Source: Pseudomonas sp. REP124 (lineage in GTDB: Bacteria > Pseudomonadota > Gammaproteobacteria > Pseudomonadales > Pseudomonadaceae). Taken from it: a DNA stretch of 46,643 nt. Below the pieces are notes generated by a model, which saw nothing but the letters and a program-made list of their open reading frames with translations, did not search any database and was not told where the DNA came from. Location of the stretch: positions 1 to 46,643 of the forward strand of contig NZ_JAIQWX010000037.1 in NCBI RefSeq assembly GCF_020164475.1, in the 5' to 3' direction. The position numbers and the translations under genes are program-made. Positions 17,737-27,442 of this stretch are shown in pieces (within the stretch, counting starts at the first letter, position 1; each line of letters opens with the position of its first letter).

Positions 17737-19263
17737 CTACCCATCGATATTCGCCAGATTGATGTTCAGGCGCCTGAGCCGGTAGAGGAACGTGCGGCGC
17801 GGCAGGCCCAGTTCATGGGCAGCAGTCGTCTGATTACCGTCATGTTTGCGCAGGCAGTCGAGGAGCAAACTGCGCTCGAACTTTTCGAGCCGTTCGCGCA
17901 GATTCAGGCTGCTGTTTTCGGGCAAGGCGTTCACACGCATCGAGAAATGTTCGACCAGCAACTCGCTGCCGTCACACAGCAACACTGCGCGCTCGACCAG
18001 GCCTTTGAGCTCGCGAACGTTACCGGGGAATGCGTAACAGGCCAGATGATTCAACGCGTCGCTGGACCAACTCACCCTCTCGCGCTGCAAGAACACGCAG
18101 GCCTTGTGAGCGAAGTGCCGGGCAAGGTCGAGAATGTCACCCTCGCGCTCGCGTAGCGCAGGCAGTTCGATGGGAAACTGTGCGAGGCGGTAGTAAAGGT
18201 CTTCACGGAACTTCCCCAGCTTGACCAGCTTTACCAAGTCCCTATGGGTGGCGGCGACAATGCGCACGTCTATCCTGTGGGTGTCGTTTGAGCCCAGCGG
18301 GCGAATCTCGCCCTCCTGCAACACCCGTAGAAGCTTGGCTTGGAGAGGAAGTGGCATATCACCCACTTCATCGAGCAACAAGGTCCCGCCGTTTGCCGCA
18401 TCGAACAATCCGGCGCGGTCGCGGTCGGCACCGGTGAACGCGCCCTTGCGGTAACCGAACAATTCACTTTCGAGCAGATTCTCGGGAAGGGCCGCACAGT
18501 TCTGCACGACGAACGCCCCGGCGCGACGGGGGCCGAACTCGTGGATAGCCCGGGCGACCAGTTCCTTGCCGGTACCTGTCTCGCCGCGCAGCAGGACGGT
18601 GTAGGGGCTGTGCAGGACTTTGCTGATCAGCGAATAAACTTCGCGCATGGCCGCGCTGTGGCCAATCAAGCCATACCCTCTGGCATTCGGGACTGTCACC
18701 GGTACTGTGGAGGCATGCTCTTTTGGCTGCCGTAGCTGTTGAAGCAGCAAAAACTGCCCGTACACAAAGGAGGCGAGTTTGCCGATGGATTCGGCAAAGC
18801 AGTGCAGATCGATGTGCCGATGGGTCGCGCACAGGATCAACCCCTTGACTTGCCCGTTACCGTTCAGCAGCGGTACACACAGCAAAGACTCCCAGCGTTT
18901 GGCCTGGCTCGGAAGAAATCCGGTTTCGTGTTGGCTGGTCCCCAATGCACCGAGGCTCACCACGCGGTTCTGGCAGAGCACGAATTGCAGCAGTTGTTCA
19001 CCGCTGTAGTCCGTCGGAACACTGGTCACTTCCCTTGGCTGCAGGTTGCCATTGAGAGACTCGGCGGCCAGACCAAGACAGGTATGGGTGGCGTCCAGTA
19101 AATACAGCTGCGCCAGTTCACAGCTATTGAGCTGCGACAGCCCCTGCAGGAAATTCCCAAGCAGTGAAGTTCCGTCTTCAGCTCGCGACAGACTGGCGAA
19201 CTGCTCGAGCAGCGCTTCGGCGTACTCCAGCGGCTGTGTAATTGAAGTGAACATCGCACCCAT
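17737..19263 (-). CDS. sfa2: Sigma-54-dependent activator (Sfa2/VasH-like)
   Basis: 508 residues from the ATG at 19263, one base after the clpV stop. An N-terminal GAF-like domain (about 15-170) is followed by the AAA+ core with Walker A GETGTGKE (227-234) and the sigma-54 contact loop GAFTGA (274-279). A C-terminal Fis-type helix-turn-helix ends the protein ([23 protein letters not shown] in part). Such activators remodel sigma-54 RNA polymerase at -24/-12 promoters. Here the likely targets are the tssA promoter (site at 29336-29352) and distant hcp/vgrG genes. The signal sensed by the GAF domain is unknown. Confidence 0.93.
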   Translation of the reverse strand: MGAMFTSITQPLEYAEALLEQFASLSRAEDGTSLLGNFLQGLSQLNSCELAQLYLLDATHTCLGLAAESLNGNLQPREVTSVPTDYSGEQLLQFVLCQNRVVSLGALGTSQHETGFLPSQAKRWESLLCVPLLNGNGQVKGLILCATHRHIDLHCFAESIGKLASFVYGQFLLLQQLRQPKEHASTVPVTVPNARGYGLIGHSAAMREVYSLISKVLHSPYTVLLRGETGTGKELVARAIHEFGPRRAGAFVVQNCAALPENLLESELFGYRKGAFTGADRDRAGLFDAANGGTLLLDEVGDMPLPLQAKLLRVLQEGEIRPLGSNDTHRIDVRIVAATHRDLVKLVKLGKFREDLYYRLAQFPIELPALREREGDILDLARHFAHKACVFLQRERVSWSSDALNHLACYAFPGNVRELKGLVERAVLLCDGSELLVEHFSMRVNALPENSSLNLRERLEKFERSLLLDCLRKHDGNQTTAAHELGLPRRTFLYRLRRLNINLANIDG

Positions 19264-19264
19264 C

Positions 19265-21850
19265 TCAGGCGAACTCGCAAGTGACGCTGGCGTTGCCATG
19301 GATCGTTGCGTGGACTTGTTTGAGGTGCTCGCCTGTGGCCATCGCACCAAGTAAACGGTCTGCAATGAGGGGCAATATGTGAAGGTCAAGCAAGTGGTCG
19401 ATAAGGCGTGCACCGCTATCGCTCTGGGTGCAGCGTTCAGCCAAGTGATCGACAAGGCTCTGGCAGTAGGTGAAATCCAGTTGTCGATGGCTCAGGCGCT
19501 CGCCCAATCGAGCCAGCTTGATTTCGATCAACTCGCGCAGTACCGGAGCGCGCACAGGGTAGTAAGGCACTACGCACATACGCGCCAGCAGCGCAGGCTT
19601 GAAGTGATTGACGAGTATCGGCCTGATGGCGTCTTCGAGTGCCTCGGCGGTCGGCTTGGCATCGTTCTCGCACAGTTCAATGATGCGCTCGCTGCCCAGG
19701 TTGGAAGTCATCAGGATCAGCGTGTTGCGAAAATCGATCTCGCGTCCTTCACCGTCGTTCGCAACACCCTTGTCGAATATTTGGTAGAACAGATTGAGCA
19801 CGTCCGGATCGGCTTTCTCTATCTCATCGAGCAGCAGCACGGAATACGGTTTCTGGCGCACGGCCTCGGTGAGCATGCCGCCCTCGCCGTAACCGACGTA
19901 ACCCGGCGGAGCACCGATCAGGCGAGACACCGTGTGCTTCTCCTGGAACTCGGACATGTTGATGGTGGTGATGAAACGCTCCCCGCCGTACAACAATTCG
20001 GCAAGGGCCAAAGCTGTTTCGGTCTTGCCGACTCCACTCGGACCGACCAGCAGGAACACGCCAACCGGAGCTTCAGGCTTGTTCAGACCGACAGCAGCAG
20101 CGCGCATCGAACGGTCCAGTGCGTGGACGGCCTGTTCCTGACCACGAATGCGCAACCTCAGATCTGCGGCGAAGTTTGCGACCCTGGCGTTGTGCTCACG
20201 GGCTAACTGAGCCAAGGGTACGCCGGTCCAGGCAGTGATCACCTCGGCCACCAGGCGCGGGCAGACTTCAAAGCTCACCAGTCGGTCATTGGCTTGCAGG
20301 TCGGTCAGGCTGCGGTAGGTTTCATTGAGCGCGGTTTCAAGGGTTTCGACACTTTGTGCACCAGACTTGGCGGCCTTTTCACGAGCCCTGGCCCATTGTT
20401 TACGCAGTTCCAGCAAACGCTCGGCCAATTCTTTCTGTTCAGACCACAGCACTTGTAGCGCGATGCTTTCTTTTTCAGCTTCATCCAGACGGGCTTCGAG
20501 CGCGTCCAGAACTTCGTGATCGATTGGCAAGCCAGCGTCCGCATCACGACGCAGGGCCTGGCGTTGGCGGGCACCTTCGATCAGTTCACCGCGCAAGCAC
20601 TCCAGGCTGTGCGGCGCGGCAGCAAGGCTGATACGAACCCGGGCGCAAGCCGTGTCCAGTACATCCACTGCCTTGTCTGGCAACTGACGCCCGGACAGGT
20701 AACGCGCCGACAACTCAGCTGCAGCAACCACCGCGTCATCCCGCAGGTAGACTCCGTGGCTCTTCTCATAAACCTTTGCCAAACCACGCAGGATGGTCAC
20801 GGCTTCGTTAACGGTAGGCTCGTGCAACTGCACCGGCTGGAAGCGGCGTGCCAGTGCCGGGTCTTTTTCAAAGTATTTTTTGTATTCCGTCCAAGTGGTG
20901 GCGGCGATGGTGCGCAATTCGCCACGAGCAAGGGCGGGCTTGAGCAGATTGGCGGCGTCTGAAGCACCGGCGTTGCCGCCCGCACCGATCAGGGTATGGG
21001 CTTCATCGATGAACAGAATGATCGCCTTGGGCGAGACTTTGACTTCGTCGATCAAGCCTTTGAGGCGGCGCTCGAACTCACCCTTGATGCTGGCCCCCGC
21101 CTGCAACAGGCCCATGTCCAGCGATAGCAGTTCGACGCCTTTGAGCACTGGCGGTACTTCACCAGCGGCAATACGCGACGCCAGGCCTTCGACGACGGCG
21201 GTTTTACCGACGCCTGCCTCCCCCACCACAATCGGATTGTTCTTGCGACGCCGGGCGAGAATGTCGACCATCTGCCGGATCACGCCGTCGCGGCACAACA
21301 CCGGATCCAGTTTGCCGTCACGGGCTTGTTGGGTGAGGTTGTGAGTGAAGCGCTGCAAAAGGGATTCACCCGGTACGACTGGATGGCTGGCAGGTTTTTC
21401 CTGTTGAGACAGGGCGAACTCCTTGAGTCGCTCCAGGTTGAGTTTCGCCAGCAACGGAAGGTAGCGGCTGCCCGCATACCGAAACGGGTTTTGCAGCAGT
21501 GCGAGGATCAACGCGGCCTGTCCGATATCGGTCCGGCCCAATTCGAGGCTTGCTGCCAGCAAGGAATCCTGTAGCCATTGCACCAGTTCCGGCGAGAACA
21601 CCGGATTGCGTGAAGCGCTGTGCTCGACCTGCGATTGCAACGTGGCGCTCAACTCGCCAGCGTCCACTTGCGCATCCTGCAAAGCCTTGCCGAGCAAGCC
21701 TTGCGGGCGCTCCAGCAGGCATAGCAGCATGTCCTCGACAAGAACCTTGTTACCGCCACGAGCCACGCAGCGTTCAGCGGAGCGTTCGAGGTCGCGGCGG
21801 GTTTCGGCGTCCAGCGCCTTGATCAGCTGTTGCAGATCTGCGTTGCTCAT
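19265..21850 (-). CDS. clpV: ClpV (TssH), sheath-disassembly AAA+ ATPase
   Basis: 861 residues from the ATG at 21850 (AAGGA about 10 bases upstream). The N-terminal domain that binds TssC helices is followed by two AAA+ modules with Walker A motifs GEAGVGKT (about 210-217) and GPSGVGKT (about 600), with Walker B IILFIDEAH and VLLLDEIEKA. ClpV unfolds contracted TssBC sheath for reuse. It differs from ClpB by the N-domain and T6SS context. Confidence 0.95.
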   Translation of the reverse strand: MSNADLQQLIKALDAETRRDLERSAERCVARGGNKVLVEDMLLCLLERPQGLLGKALQDAQVDAGELSATLQSQVEHSASRNPVFSPELVQWLQDSLLAASLELGRTDIGQAALILALLQNPFRYAGSRYLPLLAKLNLERLKEFALSQQEKPASHPVVPGESLLQRFTHNLTQQARDGKLDPVLCRDGVIRQMVDILARRRKNNPIVVGEAGVGKTAVVEGLASRIAAGEVPPVLKGVELLSLDMGLLQAGASIKGEFERRLKGLIDEVKVSPKAIILFIDEAHTLIGAGGNAGASDAANLLKPALARGELRTIAATTWTEYKKYFEKDPALARRFQPVQLHEPTVNEAVTILRGLAKVYEKSHGVYLRDDAVVAAAELSARYLSGRQLPDKAVDVLDTACARVRISLAAAPHSLECLRGELIEGARQRQALRRDADAGLPIDHEVLDALEARLDEAEKESIALQVLWSEQKELAERLLELRKQWARAREKAAKSGAQSVETLETALNETYRSLTDLQANDRLVSFEVCPRLVAEVITAWTGVPLAQLAREHNARVANFAADLRLRIRGQEQAVHALDRSMRAAAVGLNKPEAPVGVFLLVGPSGVGKTETALALAELLYGGERFITTINMSEFQEKHTVSRLIGAPPGYVGYGEGGMLTEAVRQKPYSVLLLDEIEKADPDVLNLFYQIFDKGVANDGEGREIDFRNTLILMTSNLGSERIIELCENDAKPTAEALEDAIRPILVNHFKPALLARMCVVPYYPVRAPVLRELIEIKLARLGERLSHRQLDFTYCQSLVDHLAERCTQSDSGARLIDHLLDLHILPLIADRLLGAMATGEHLKQVHATIHGNASVTCEFA

Positions 21851-21863
21851 GACTTTCACATCC

Positions 21864-22871
21864 TTAGTGAGTTCTGCTGCCCAGGGTGACGACACCGTCT
21901 GCGCTCTCGCGCCCCAGCCAACTGGTCCATCCCAGGTGACAAACGTTCTGCTCGCCTATGCACAGCTCGCGTATTTCTTCCTGGCGCAACACCAGGCGAA
22001 TGTCGTAGTCCAGCGGGTCACGCAGGGTGAACCGCACCAGCGCGCACAACGACTGGTAGCCAAAGCCGATCGGGAGGAATTCGTGAAAGTGTCGCCAGTC
22101 CAGTTCGCGGATATGAATTCGGAACTTGCCACTGCGATCGCGCACGCTTTCGCCCAGCACCACATCTGCGCCGAGAGCGGTGTTGACACGCCCCAGCCGG
22201 TTGCGTTGCGCGTGGATAATTGCCACGCGGCGTTCGATGCACTGCTCGATGGTCAGCGCGGCATGCTTGAAGTAGTAACGCAGCACCGCTTCGGTCAGTG
22301 CCGCCGAATGCGCGCGCAGGCTGAGCAAGCCGAGGTAAGGCAGCAGGCGCTTCCAGTTCAGCTCCCGAGCACGGCGGATCTCTTCGCCGCCCAGGCCGAT
22401 CAGCGCGAAAAGCTGTTTGGAGAACGGATCAATCGCACCACTCTGGAAGCTGGCGCGGTAACGGTATTTCTTCCAGATCGGCAACATCAGCCGCTGCAAG
22501 CGATGGTGGAACAGGTCCAGAAATTGTCGGGTCGGGTTGCCGGCTTCGCTGTCGCCCAAGGCCTGCTCGCCATAGAACGCCGGTAGCGGCGAGCTGGAAC
22601 CCACCAGACCCATAAGGTTGAAACGCATGCGTGCGCGCATCTGCCCGTGTTCGTGGAAAAACTCGACACGGTCCACATCACTGCCCGGAAACCCCAGGCT
22701 GGGGTTGGCCTGAAACTCCAGATGGTCGTACAAATCATCGTGGCTCAGGTGTGGGTGAGCCTCGCGCAGACGGTCAACCACCAGCAGCACGGCCTGATAG
22801 ACCGAGTATTCGCGTATGCCTCGGGTCAGTCCGCTTAAAGCAGCGGCTGAAGGCCCATACGTGGTGTCCAT
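21864..22871 (-). CDS. tssG: TssG, T6SS baseplate protein
   Basis: 335 residues, standard TssG (VasB/ImpH) length, with family segments FFEHGQMRARMRF-like (HEHGQ) and LLPYLGLLSLRAHSA. It forms the baseplate wedge with TssE, TssF and TssK. The start at 22871 lies 37 bases inside the end of tssF, a longer overlap than others in the operon. Confidence 0.94.
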   Translation of the reverse strand: MDTTYGPSAAALSGLTRGIREYSVYQAVLLVVDRLREAHPHLSHDDLYDHLEFQANPSLGFPGSDVDRVEFFHEHGQMRARMRFNLMGLVGSSSPLPAFYGEQALGDSEAGNPTRQFLDLFHHRLQRLMLPIWKKYRYRASFQSGAIDPFSKQLFALIGLGGEEIRRARELNWKRLLPYLGLLSLRAHSAALTEAVLRYYFKHAALTIEQCIERRVAIIHAQRNRLGRVNTALGADVVLGESVRDRSGKFRIHIRELDWRHFHEFLPIGFGYQSLCALVRFTLRDPLDYDIRLVLRQEEIRELCIGEQNVCHLGWTSWLGRESADGVVTLGSRTH

Positions 22872-24622
22872 TGGTACACCTCTCCCTGTGTGCTGTTGAC
22901 CCTCAGTTCGTGAAACGAATTGAGGCTGGCATAAAGCGCAAAAAACTCGTTGAGTACGGATGCGAAAACGAACAGATCGCCTTCGCCGATATAACCTTGC
23001 GGGTCGATGGTTAATTCCGAGCGCAGGCCCCGCACCGGCAACCCCCGGTGCAGTCGATCAACATGCTGATGTTTGATGGATTTGAGCCCGCCCAACAAAC
23101 GCTTGCTGACGCGCTCCGCCTGTTGGTCGTAGTAACGCGGCAAGTCGTAGGTTTCGAGAATCACCTTCAGCGCATTCACATCGGCCAGGGACAGATAGTT
23201 GAGCGACATGTTGCTGATCAGCTTCCACAGGAAGTCCTGGGTCAGCGGCGGCGCATAACTTGGGGTAGCCGGGGTGATGTTGCGGAAACTCAGGAATTCG
23301 GGGGTGCCTTCACAAGCCATGCAGATCTGGCCCAGCTTGAGTTTTCGCGGCAGATTCTGGTTAGTGCACGTGAGTTCGATCGACAGGGTTTCATGAGCTT
23401 CTTTGTGACGAATGCCAAAGCTCAAGTAGGTGTCCAGGCCTTCGTGCAGCGAGGAAGAGCGCTGGCGGATGCTGTAGTGGGGGCTGCCGTCTGGCACGTC
23501 GAAACTGGGGTCGTGCTCGAAGGATTCGAACGGCACGTATTCCTGGTAACCCAGGCCACCGGGTATCCAGCCGACGACTTTTTCGATGGCAAACACGCCG
23601 CAGTGTTCCAGGTCGAATTCAGCGGGTAACAGCAGGTATTCGTCCTGCTTGCCGTCAAGGCGAATTGGCAAGGCATCGTGCTGGAACAGATTGACGATCG
23701 GCGTGCAATGCAGCTTCACGTTTTCCAGCGTCGGGCGCATACGCAGGATGCCGCTCTCCCGGATATCGAAACGCAACTCCAGGCCTTTCATTTCTTCGAG
23801 GGCATCTTGCGGCAGGTTTTTGAGCACGCTCAGGCCATTGACGTCGACGAACAGGAATTTGTCCTGGAAAGCAAAATATTCCTGCAGGTAGCGATAGCCG
23901 CGGAAGGTATTCAGTGGGTAGGGAATCAGCGCTTCTTCTTCGGCGAATCCCACGGGCCGTACCCGGTCGCTTGGCAACTTGAATGTCAGGGGCCGGCCGC
24001 CCACATCGTTGACGGGATCGCCGGCAGCATCCAGGGGAATCAGTTCGATGCCATCCAGGTTACGCAGCAGACACAGATAGAGCATCTGGCTGATGTAACG
24101 CTCACCGGAGAAATGCAGTCGAAGGCGACTCAGATCCAACTCACCGAATTGCCCTTCGGCACTCATCGCAAGGTGCAAGCTCAACAGCGAACCGTTGCCC
24201 TTCACCGAGTACGTCAGCGCCGCCAGCTGCAGGGCTTGAACCTCGGTGGGGTAGCAGGTGCGAAAACGACAACGCACGTCATCGACCGGCATGCTCTCAA
24301 CCGGTGTATTGCGCCCTACCCTCATTGGCGGGCCTGCGTGCTCGAGCGGGTCGAACTGCAGGATACTGAACGCGGGCAACGGCCGCATGTAGTTGGGCCA
24401 CAGGAGTTGCATCAGCGAATGGCTGAGCTCGGGCAACTCGTCATCCAGTTTCTGACGCAAGCGCCCGGTGAGGAACGCAAAGCCTTCGAGCAACCGCTCT
24501 ACGTCCGGATCCCGTCCAGCCTGTCCCAGGAATGGGGCCAACGCTGGACTACGTTCGGCGAATCGGCGACCTAGCTGGCGAAGTGCAGTGAGTTCGCTTT
24601 GGTAATAGTGGTTGAAGGACAT
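22835..24622 (-). CDS. tssF: TssF, T6SS baseplate protein
   Basis: 595 residues, full length for TssF (VasA/ImpG). The start MSFNHYYQSEL-TALRQLG-RRFAERSPALAPFLG is typical of the family, and the C-terminal half includes RLLGGLKSIKHQHV. It is a baseplate wedge component. It begins 42 bp after the PAAR gene stop. Confidence 0.94.
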   Translation of the reverse strand: MSFNHYYQSELTALRQLGRRFAERSPALAPFLGQAGRDPDVERLLEGFAFLTGRLRQKLDDELPELSHSLMQLLWPNYMRPLPAFSILQFDPLEHAGPPMRVGRNTPVESMPVDDVRCRFRTCYPTEVQALQLAALTYSVKGNGSLLSLHLAMSAEGQFGELDLSRLRLHFSGERYISQMLYLCLLRNLDGIELIPLDAAGDPVNDVGGRPLTFKLPSDRVRPVGFAEEEALIPYPLNTFRGYRYLQEYFAFQDKFLFVDVNGLSVLKNLPQDALEEMKGLELRFDIRESGILRMRPTLENVKLHCTPIVNLFQHDALPIRLDGKQDEYLLLPAEFDLEHCGVFAIEKVVGWIPGGLGYQEYVPFESFEHDPSFDVPDGSPHYSIRQRSSSLHEGLDTYLSFGIRHKEAHETLSIELTCTNQNLPRKLKLGQICMACEGTPEFLSFRNITPATPSYAPPLTQDFLWKLISNMSLNYLSLADVNALKVILETYDLPRYYDQQAERVSKRLLGGLKSIKHQHVDRLHRGLPVRGLRSELTIDPQGYIGEGDLFVFASVLNEFFALYASLNSFHELRVNSTQGEVYQWTPRMGLQPLL

Positions 24623-24664
24623 GGCGTACCTGCCTGGTGATAGGGCTCGAAAAACAATGGGTTC

Positions 24665-24973
24665 CTACTTGGGCGGCACAAAAGGCGCAGGTGTGTGCGA
24701 GTTGCCAATCATGATGGTTCCGGAGCCTGCGGTGACTTCATTGCCATGGCTACCGACCGATCCCACAATGGCCGCTGGCTTGCCGTTGATTAAAACCGTC
24801 GTCGCAAGCCCTCCCGCCAACGTCCCTCCGCACTCCGACGCATCGCCTTGACGGGCAGCCGGGAGCCCATCGAAAAACACGTCAGGGGAACCAGTGGCGA
24901 TCGGGTTGTTTCCGTGGCCGGAAATCGCGCAAGCGGTGGGGTCGGTGACGCGGGCTGCAGGTCTACCGGACAT
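24665..24973 (-). CDS. PAAR-domain T6SS spike-tip protein
   Basis: 102 residues consisting only of a PAAR domain. PAAR repeats occur as PAARVTDP (about 5-12), PAARQGDASECGG and PAAIVGSVGSHGN. His20, Cys48 and His74 or nearby residues are candidates for metal ligands. PAAR proteins cap the VgrG trimer and sharpen the tip. No C-terminal toxin extension is present. The ATG at 24973 overlaps the end of tssE by 11 bases. From memory, the P. aeruginosa H2 cluster goes straight from tssE to tssF, so this is an extra gene in otherwise identical order. Confidence 0.92.
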   Translation of the reverse strand: MSGRPAARVTDPTACAISGHGNNPIATGSPDVFFDGLPAARQGDASECGGTLAGGLATTVLINGKPAAIVGSVGSHGNEVTAGSGTIMIGNSHTPAPFVPPK

Positions 24974-25391
24974 ACATGTCTCCTTGATTGACCTTGACTT
25001 GACCGCTGCCATCCAGGCGCGCGGCGAAACTGACCTGACGCTTGAAGCCATCAACCTCCAGCAAACCTTCGATGCTGAAGGACAGTCGGAGCTGATCGTG
25101 TTCTCGCGGCAAGGAAATGACCCGCACATTGCTCAGGCGCGGCTCGTAGGCTTCGATGAAATTTTCAATGGCCAGACGGGCCTGACTCAGAGCGTCGTGC
25201 AGACTCAGACGCATGTCATTGAGATCGGGAAGCCCGTAGTCGGACAGCGTTTGCACACTGCCCGCACGGGTGCTGAGCATTTTGGCCAGATGGGCAGCCA
25301 CGGACGCCGTGGCGGAGACTTCACGGCTCCAGCCGACACGTTGATCCGCGTCACCACCCAGGCGTTCGAAAAAGCTGCCGTATCCGTTCAT
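24963..25391 (-). CDS. tssE: TssE, T6SS baseplate protein (gp25-like)
   Basis: 142 residues, related to phage T4 gp25. The conserved gp25 core includes VLSTRAGS-like (MLSTRAGSVQTLSDYGLPD), and the segment after it (AIENFIEAYEPRL) completes the fold. It starts sheath polymerisation on the baseplate. It lies 12 bp after tssC. Confidence 0.93.
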   Translation of the reverse strand: MNGYGSFFERLGGDADQRVGWSREVSATASVAAHLAKMLSTRAGSVQTLSDYGLPDLNDMRLSLHDALSQARLAIENFIEAYEPRLSNVRVISLPREHDQLRLSFSIEGLLEVDGFKRQVSFAARLDGSGQVKVNQGDMYVR

Positions 25392-25403
25392 GAGATGCTC
25401 CGC

Positions 25404-26879
25404 TTACTCTTTGTCCAGCTTGCCGATCAGCGACAGGGTGAAATCAGCCCCCATGTATTTGAAGTGCGGCCGCACGTTCAGGCTTACGCGGTACCAACCC
25501 GGTTCGCCTTCCACATCGCTCACGATGATTTGGGCAGCACGCAGCGGACGACGACCACGAACTTCGGCACTCGGGTTTTCCTGGTCAGCAACGTATTGAC
25601 GGATCCACTTGTTGAGTTGCAACTCGAGGTCGGTGCGCTCTTTCCACGAGCCGAGTTGCTCGCGCTGCAGCACTTTCAGGTAATGCGCCAGGCGGTTGAC
25701 GATCATCATGTACGGCAGTTGTGTGCCGAGCTTGTAGTTCAGTTCAGCCACCTTGCCTTCTGCACTGTTGCCGAAGAGCTTTGGTTTCTGCACCGAACTC
25801 GCGGAGAAGAATGCTGCGTTGTCAGAGCCTTTGCGCATGGTCAGGGAGATGAAACCTTCATCTGCCATTTCGTACTCACGACGGTCGGACACCAGCACTT
25901 CAGTTGGAATCTTGGTCTCGATTTCGCCCATGCTTTCGAAGTGGTGCAACGGCAGGTCCTCCACTGCGCCTCCGCTCTGAGGACCGATGATGTTCGGGCA
26001 CCAGCGGAATTTGGCAAAGCTGTCCGTGAGCTTGGTGCCGAACGCATAGGCGGTGTTGCCCCAGAGATAGTGCTCGTGGCTGTTGGCGACGGTTTCCTTG
26101 TAGGCGAACGACTTGACCGGATTCTCTTCCGGGTCGTACGGGTTGCGCAGCAAGAAACGTGGCACGGTCAGCCCCATGTAGCGGGAGTCTTCCGACTGGC
26201 GGAAGCTCTGCCATTTGGCGAATTGCGGACCTTCGAAGTGATCCTTCAGGTCCTTGAGATCTGGCAGGCCGGTGAAGCTTTCCAGGCCGAAGAATTTGGG
26301 GCCGGCAGCCGTGATGAACGGCGCATGGGACATGCAGGCCACGCTGGAGACGTATTGCATCAGTTTCACGTCCGGCGAACTCGGGGACATGAAGTAGTTG
26401 GCAATGATTGCGCCTACAGGCTGGCCGCCGAACTGGCCGTATTCAGCGGTGTAAATGTGCTTGTACAGGCCAGACTGCATCACTTCCGGCGAGTCTTCGA
26501 AATCGTCCAGTAGGTCGTCCTTGGAGACGTTGAGAATTTCAATCTTGATGTTTTCACGGAAGTTGGTGCGGTCAACCAGCAACTTCAGGCCACGCCAGGA
26601 CGATTCCAGCGCCTGGAAATCCGGGTGATGAAGGATTTCGTCCATCTGCCGACTGAGCTTGGCATCGATCTCGGCGATCATGCGGTCAACCATGGCCTTC
26701 TTGACCGGTTCACCGTTGTTTTGCGGTTTGAGTAGTTCCTCGATGAAGGCCGAGACGCCACGCTTGGCGATGTCATAGGCGTCATCGTCAGGGGTCAGGC
26801 GGGTTTCGGCGATGATGCTGTCGAGGATGCTGTATTCGCCGTTCTCGGTACTTTTTTGCGGTGCTGCACTGTTACTCAT
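25404..26879 (-). CDS. tssC: TssC (VipB), large sheath subunit
   Basis: 491 residues, standard length. The family pattern LESSWRGLKLLVDRTNF is near residues 89-105, with the C-terminal gp18-like segment ending in ADFTLSLIGKLDKE. It co-assembles with TssB into the contractile sheath; the N-terminal region carries the helix bound by ClpV. The gap to tssB is 27 bp. Confidence 0.96.
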   Translation of the reverse strand: MSNSAAPQKSTENGEYSILDSIIAETRLTPDDDAYDIAKRGVSAFIEELLKPQNNGEPVKKAMVDRMIAEIDAKLSRQMDEILHHPDFQALESSWRGLKLLVDRTNFRENIKIEILNVSKDDLLDDFEDSPEVMQSGLYKHIYTAEYGQFGGQPVGAIIANYFMSPSSPDVKLMQYVSSVACMSHAPFITAAGPKFFGLESFTGLPDLKDLKDHFEGPQFAKWQSFRQSEDSRYMGLTVPRFLLRNPYDPEENPVKSFAYKETVANSHEHYLWGNTAYAFGTKLTDSFAKFRWCPNIIGPQSGGAVEDLPLHHFESMGEIETKIPTEVLVSDRREYEMADEGFISLTMRKGSDNAAFFSASSVQKPKLFGNSAEGKVAELNYKLGTQLPYMMIVNRLAHYLKVLQREQLGSWKERTDLELQLNKWIRQYVADQENPSAEVRGRRPLRAAQIIVSDVEGEPGWYRVSLNVRPHFKYMGADFTLSLIGKLDKE

Positions 26880-26906
26880 GGTGTTGGCTTCCTTGGCTGA
26901 TGGAAC

Positions 26907-27410
26907 TCAGGCGTCGGGGGCTGCGGCATTCAAGCCCAGCTCACCCAGCACGCGATCGCGGGATTCGTCGTCGGCGAGGACGCCTTCGATGGCTTTGCGG
27001 AACGCCGGTGCATTGCCCAGCGGACCTTTGAGGGCCACCAGGGCATCGCGCAGTTCCATAAGTTTTTTCAGCTCGGGCACCTGATCGACCAGGTTGGCCG
27101 GGTTGAAGTCCTTCATCGAGTTGACGCGCAGTTTCACGGCCAGCTCTTCGGTGTCGCTTTCTTCCTGGAGGCGGTTCGGCACGCTGAGTGTCAGTTGCAG
27201 TTCCTGCTTGGCCAGCACTTCGTCGAAGGTCATGTTGTCGATACTGATCGGCTTGCGATCCTCGACCTTGCGCTCGTCCTTGCGGTGGGTGTAGTCACCG
27301 ATCGCCAACAGTTTCAGCGGCAGTTCAATCTCTTCCTGGGCCCCGCCAGTGGCGGGTTTGAAGGTAACGTTGATGCGTTCCTTGGGGGCGACCGAGCCTT
27401 CTTTGGCCAT
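26907..27410 (-). CDS. tssB: TssB (VipA), small sheath subunit
   Basis: 167 residues. KERINVTFKPATGG near the N-terminus and LPLKLLAIGDYT are TssB signatures. AAGGAG lies about 7 bases upstream of the ATG. It forms the sheath with TssC. Confidence 0.96.
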   Translation of the reverse strand: MAKEGSVAPKERINVTFKPATGGAQEEIELPLKLLAIGDYTHRKDERKVEDRKPISIDNMTFDEVLAKQELQLTLSVPNRLQEESDTEELAVKLRVNSMKDFNPANLVDQVPELKKLMELRDALVALKGPLGNAPAFRKAIEGVLADDESRDRVLGELGLNAAAPDA

Positions 27411-27442
27411 GGGTTTTCTCCTTGCGGTTGTGGCCTTGGGGC

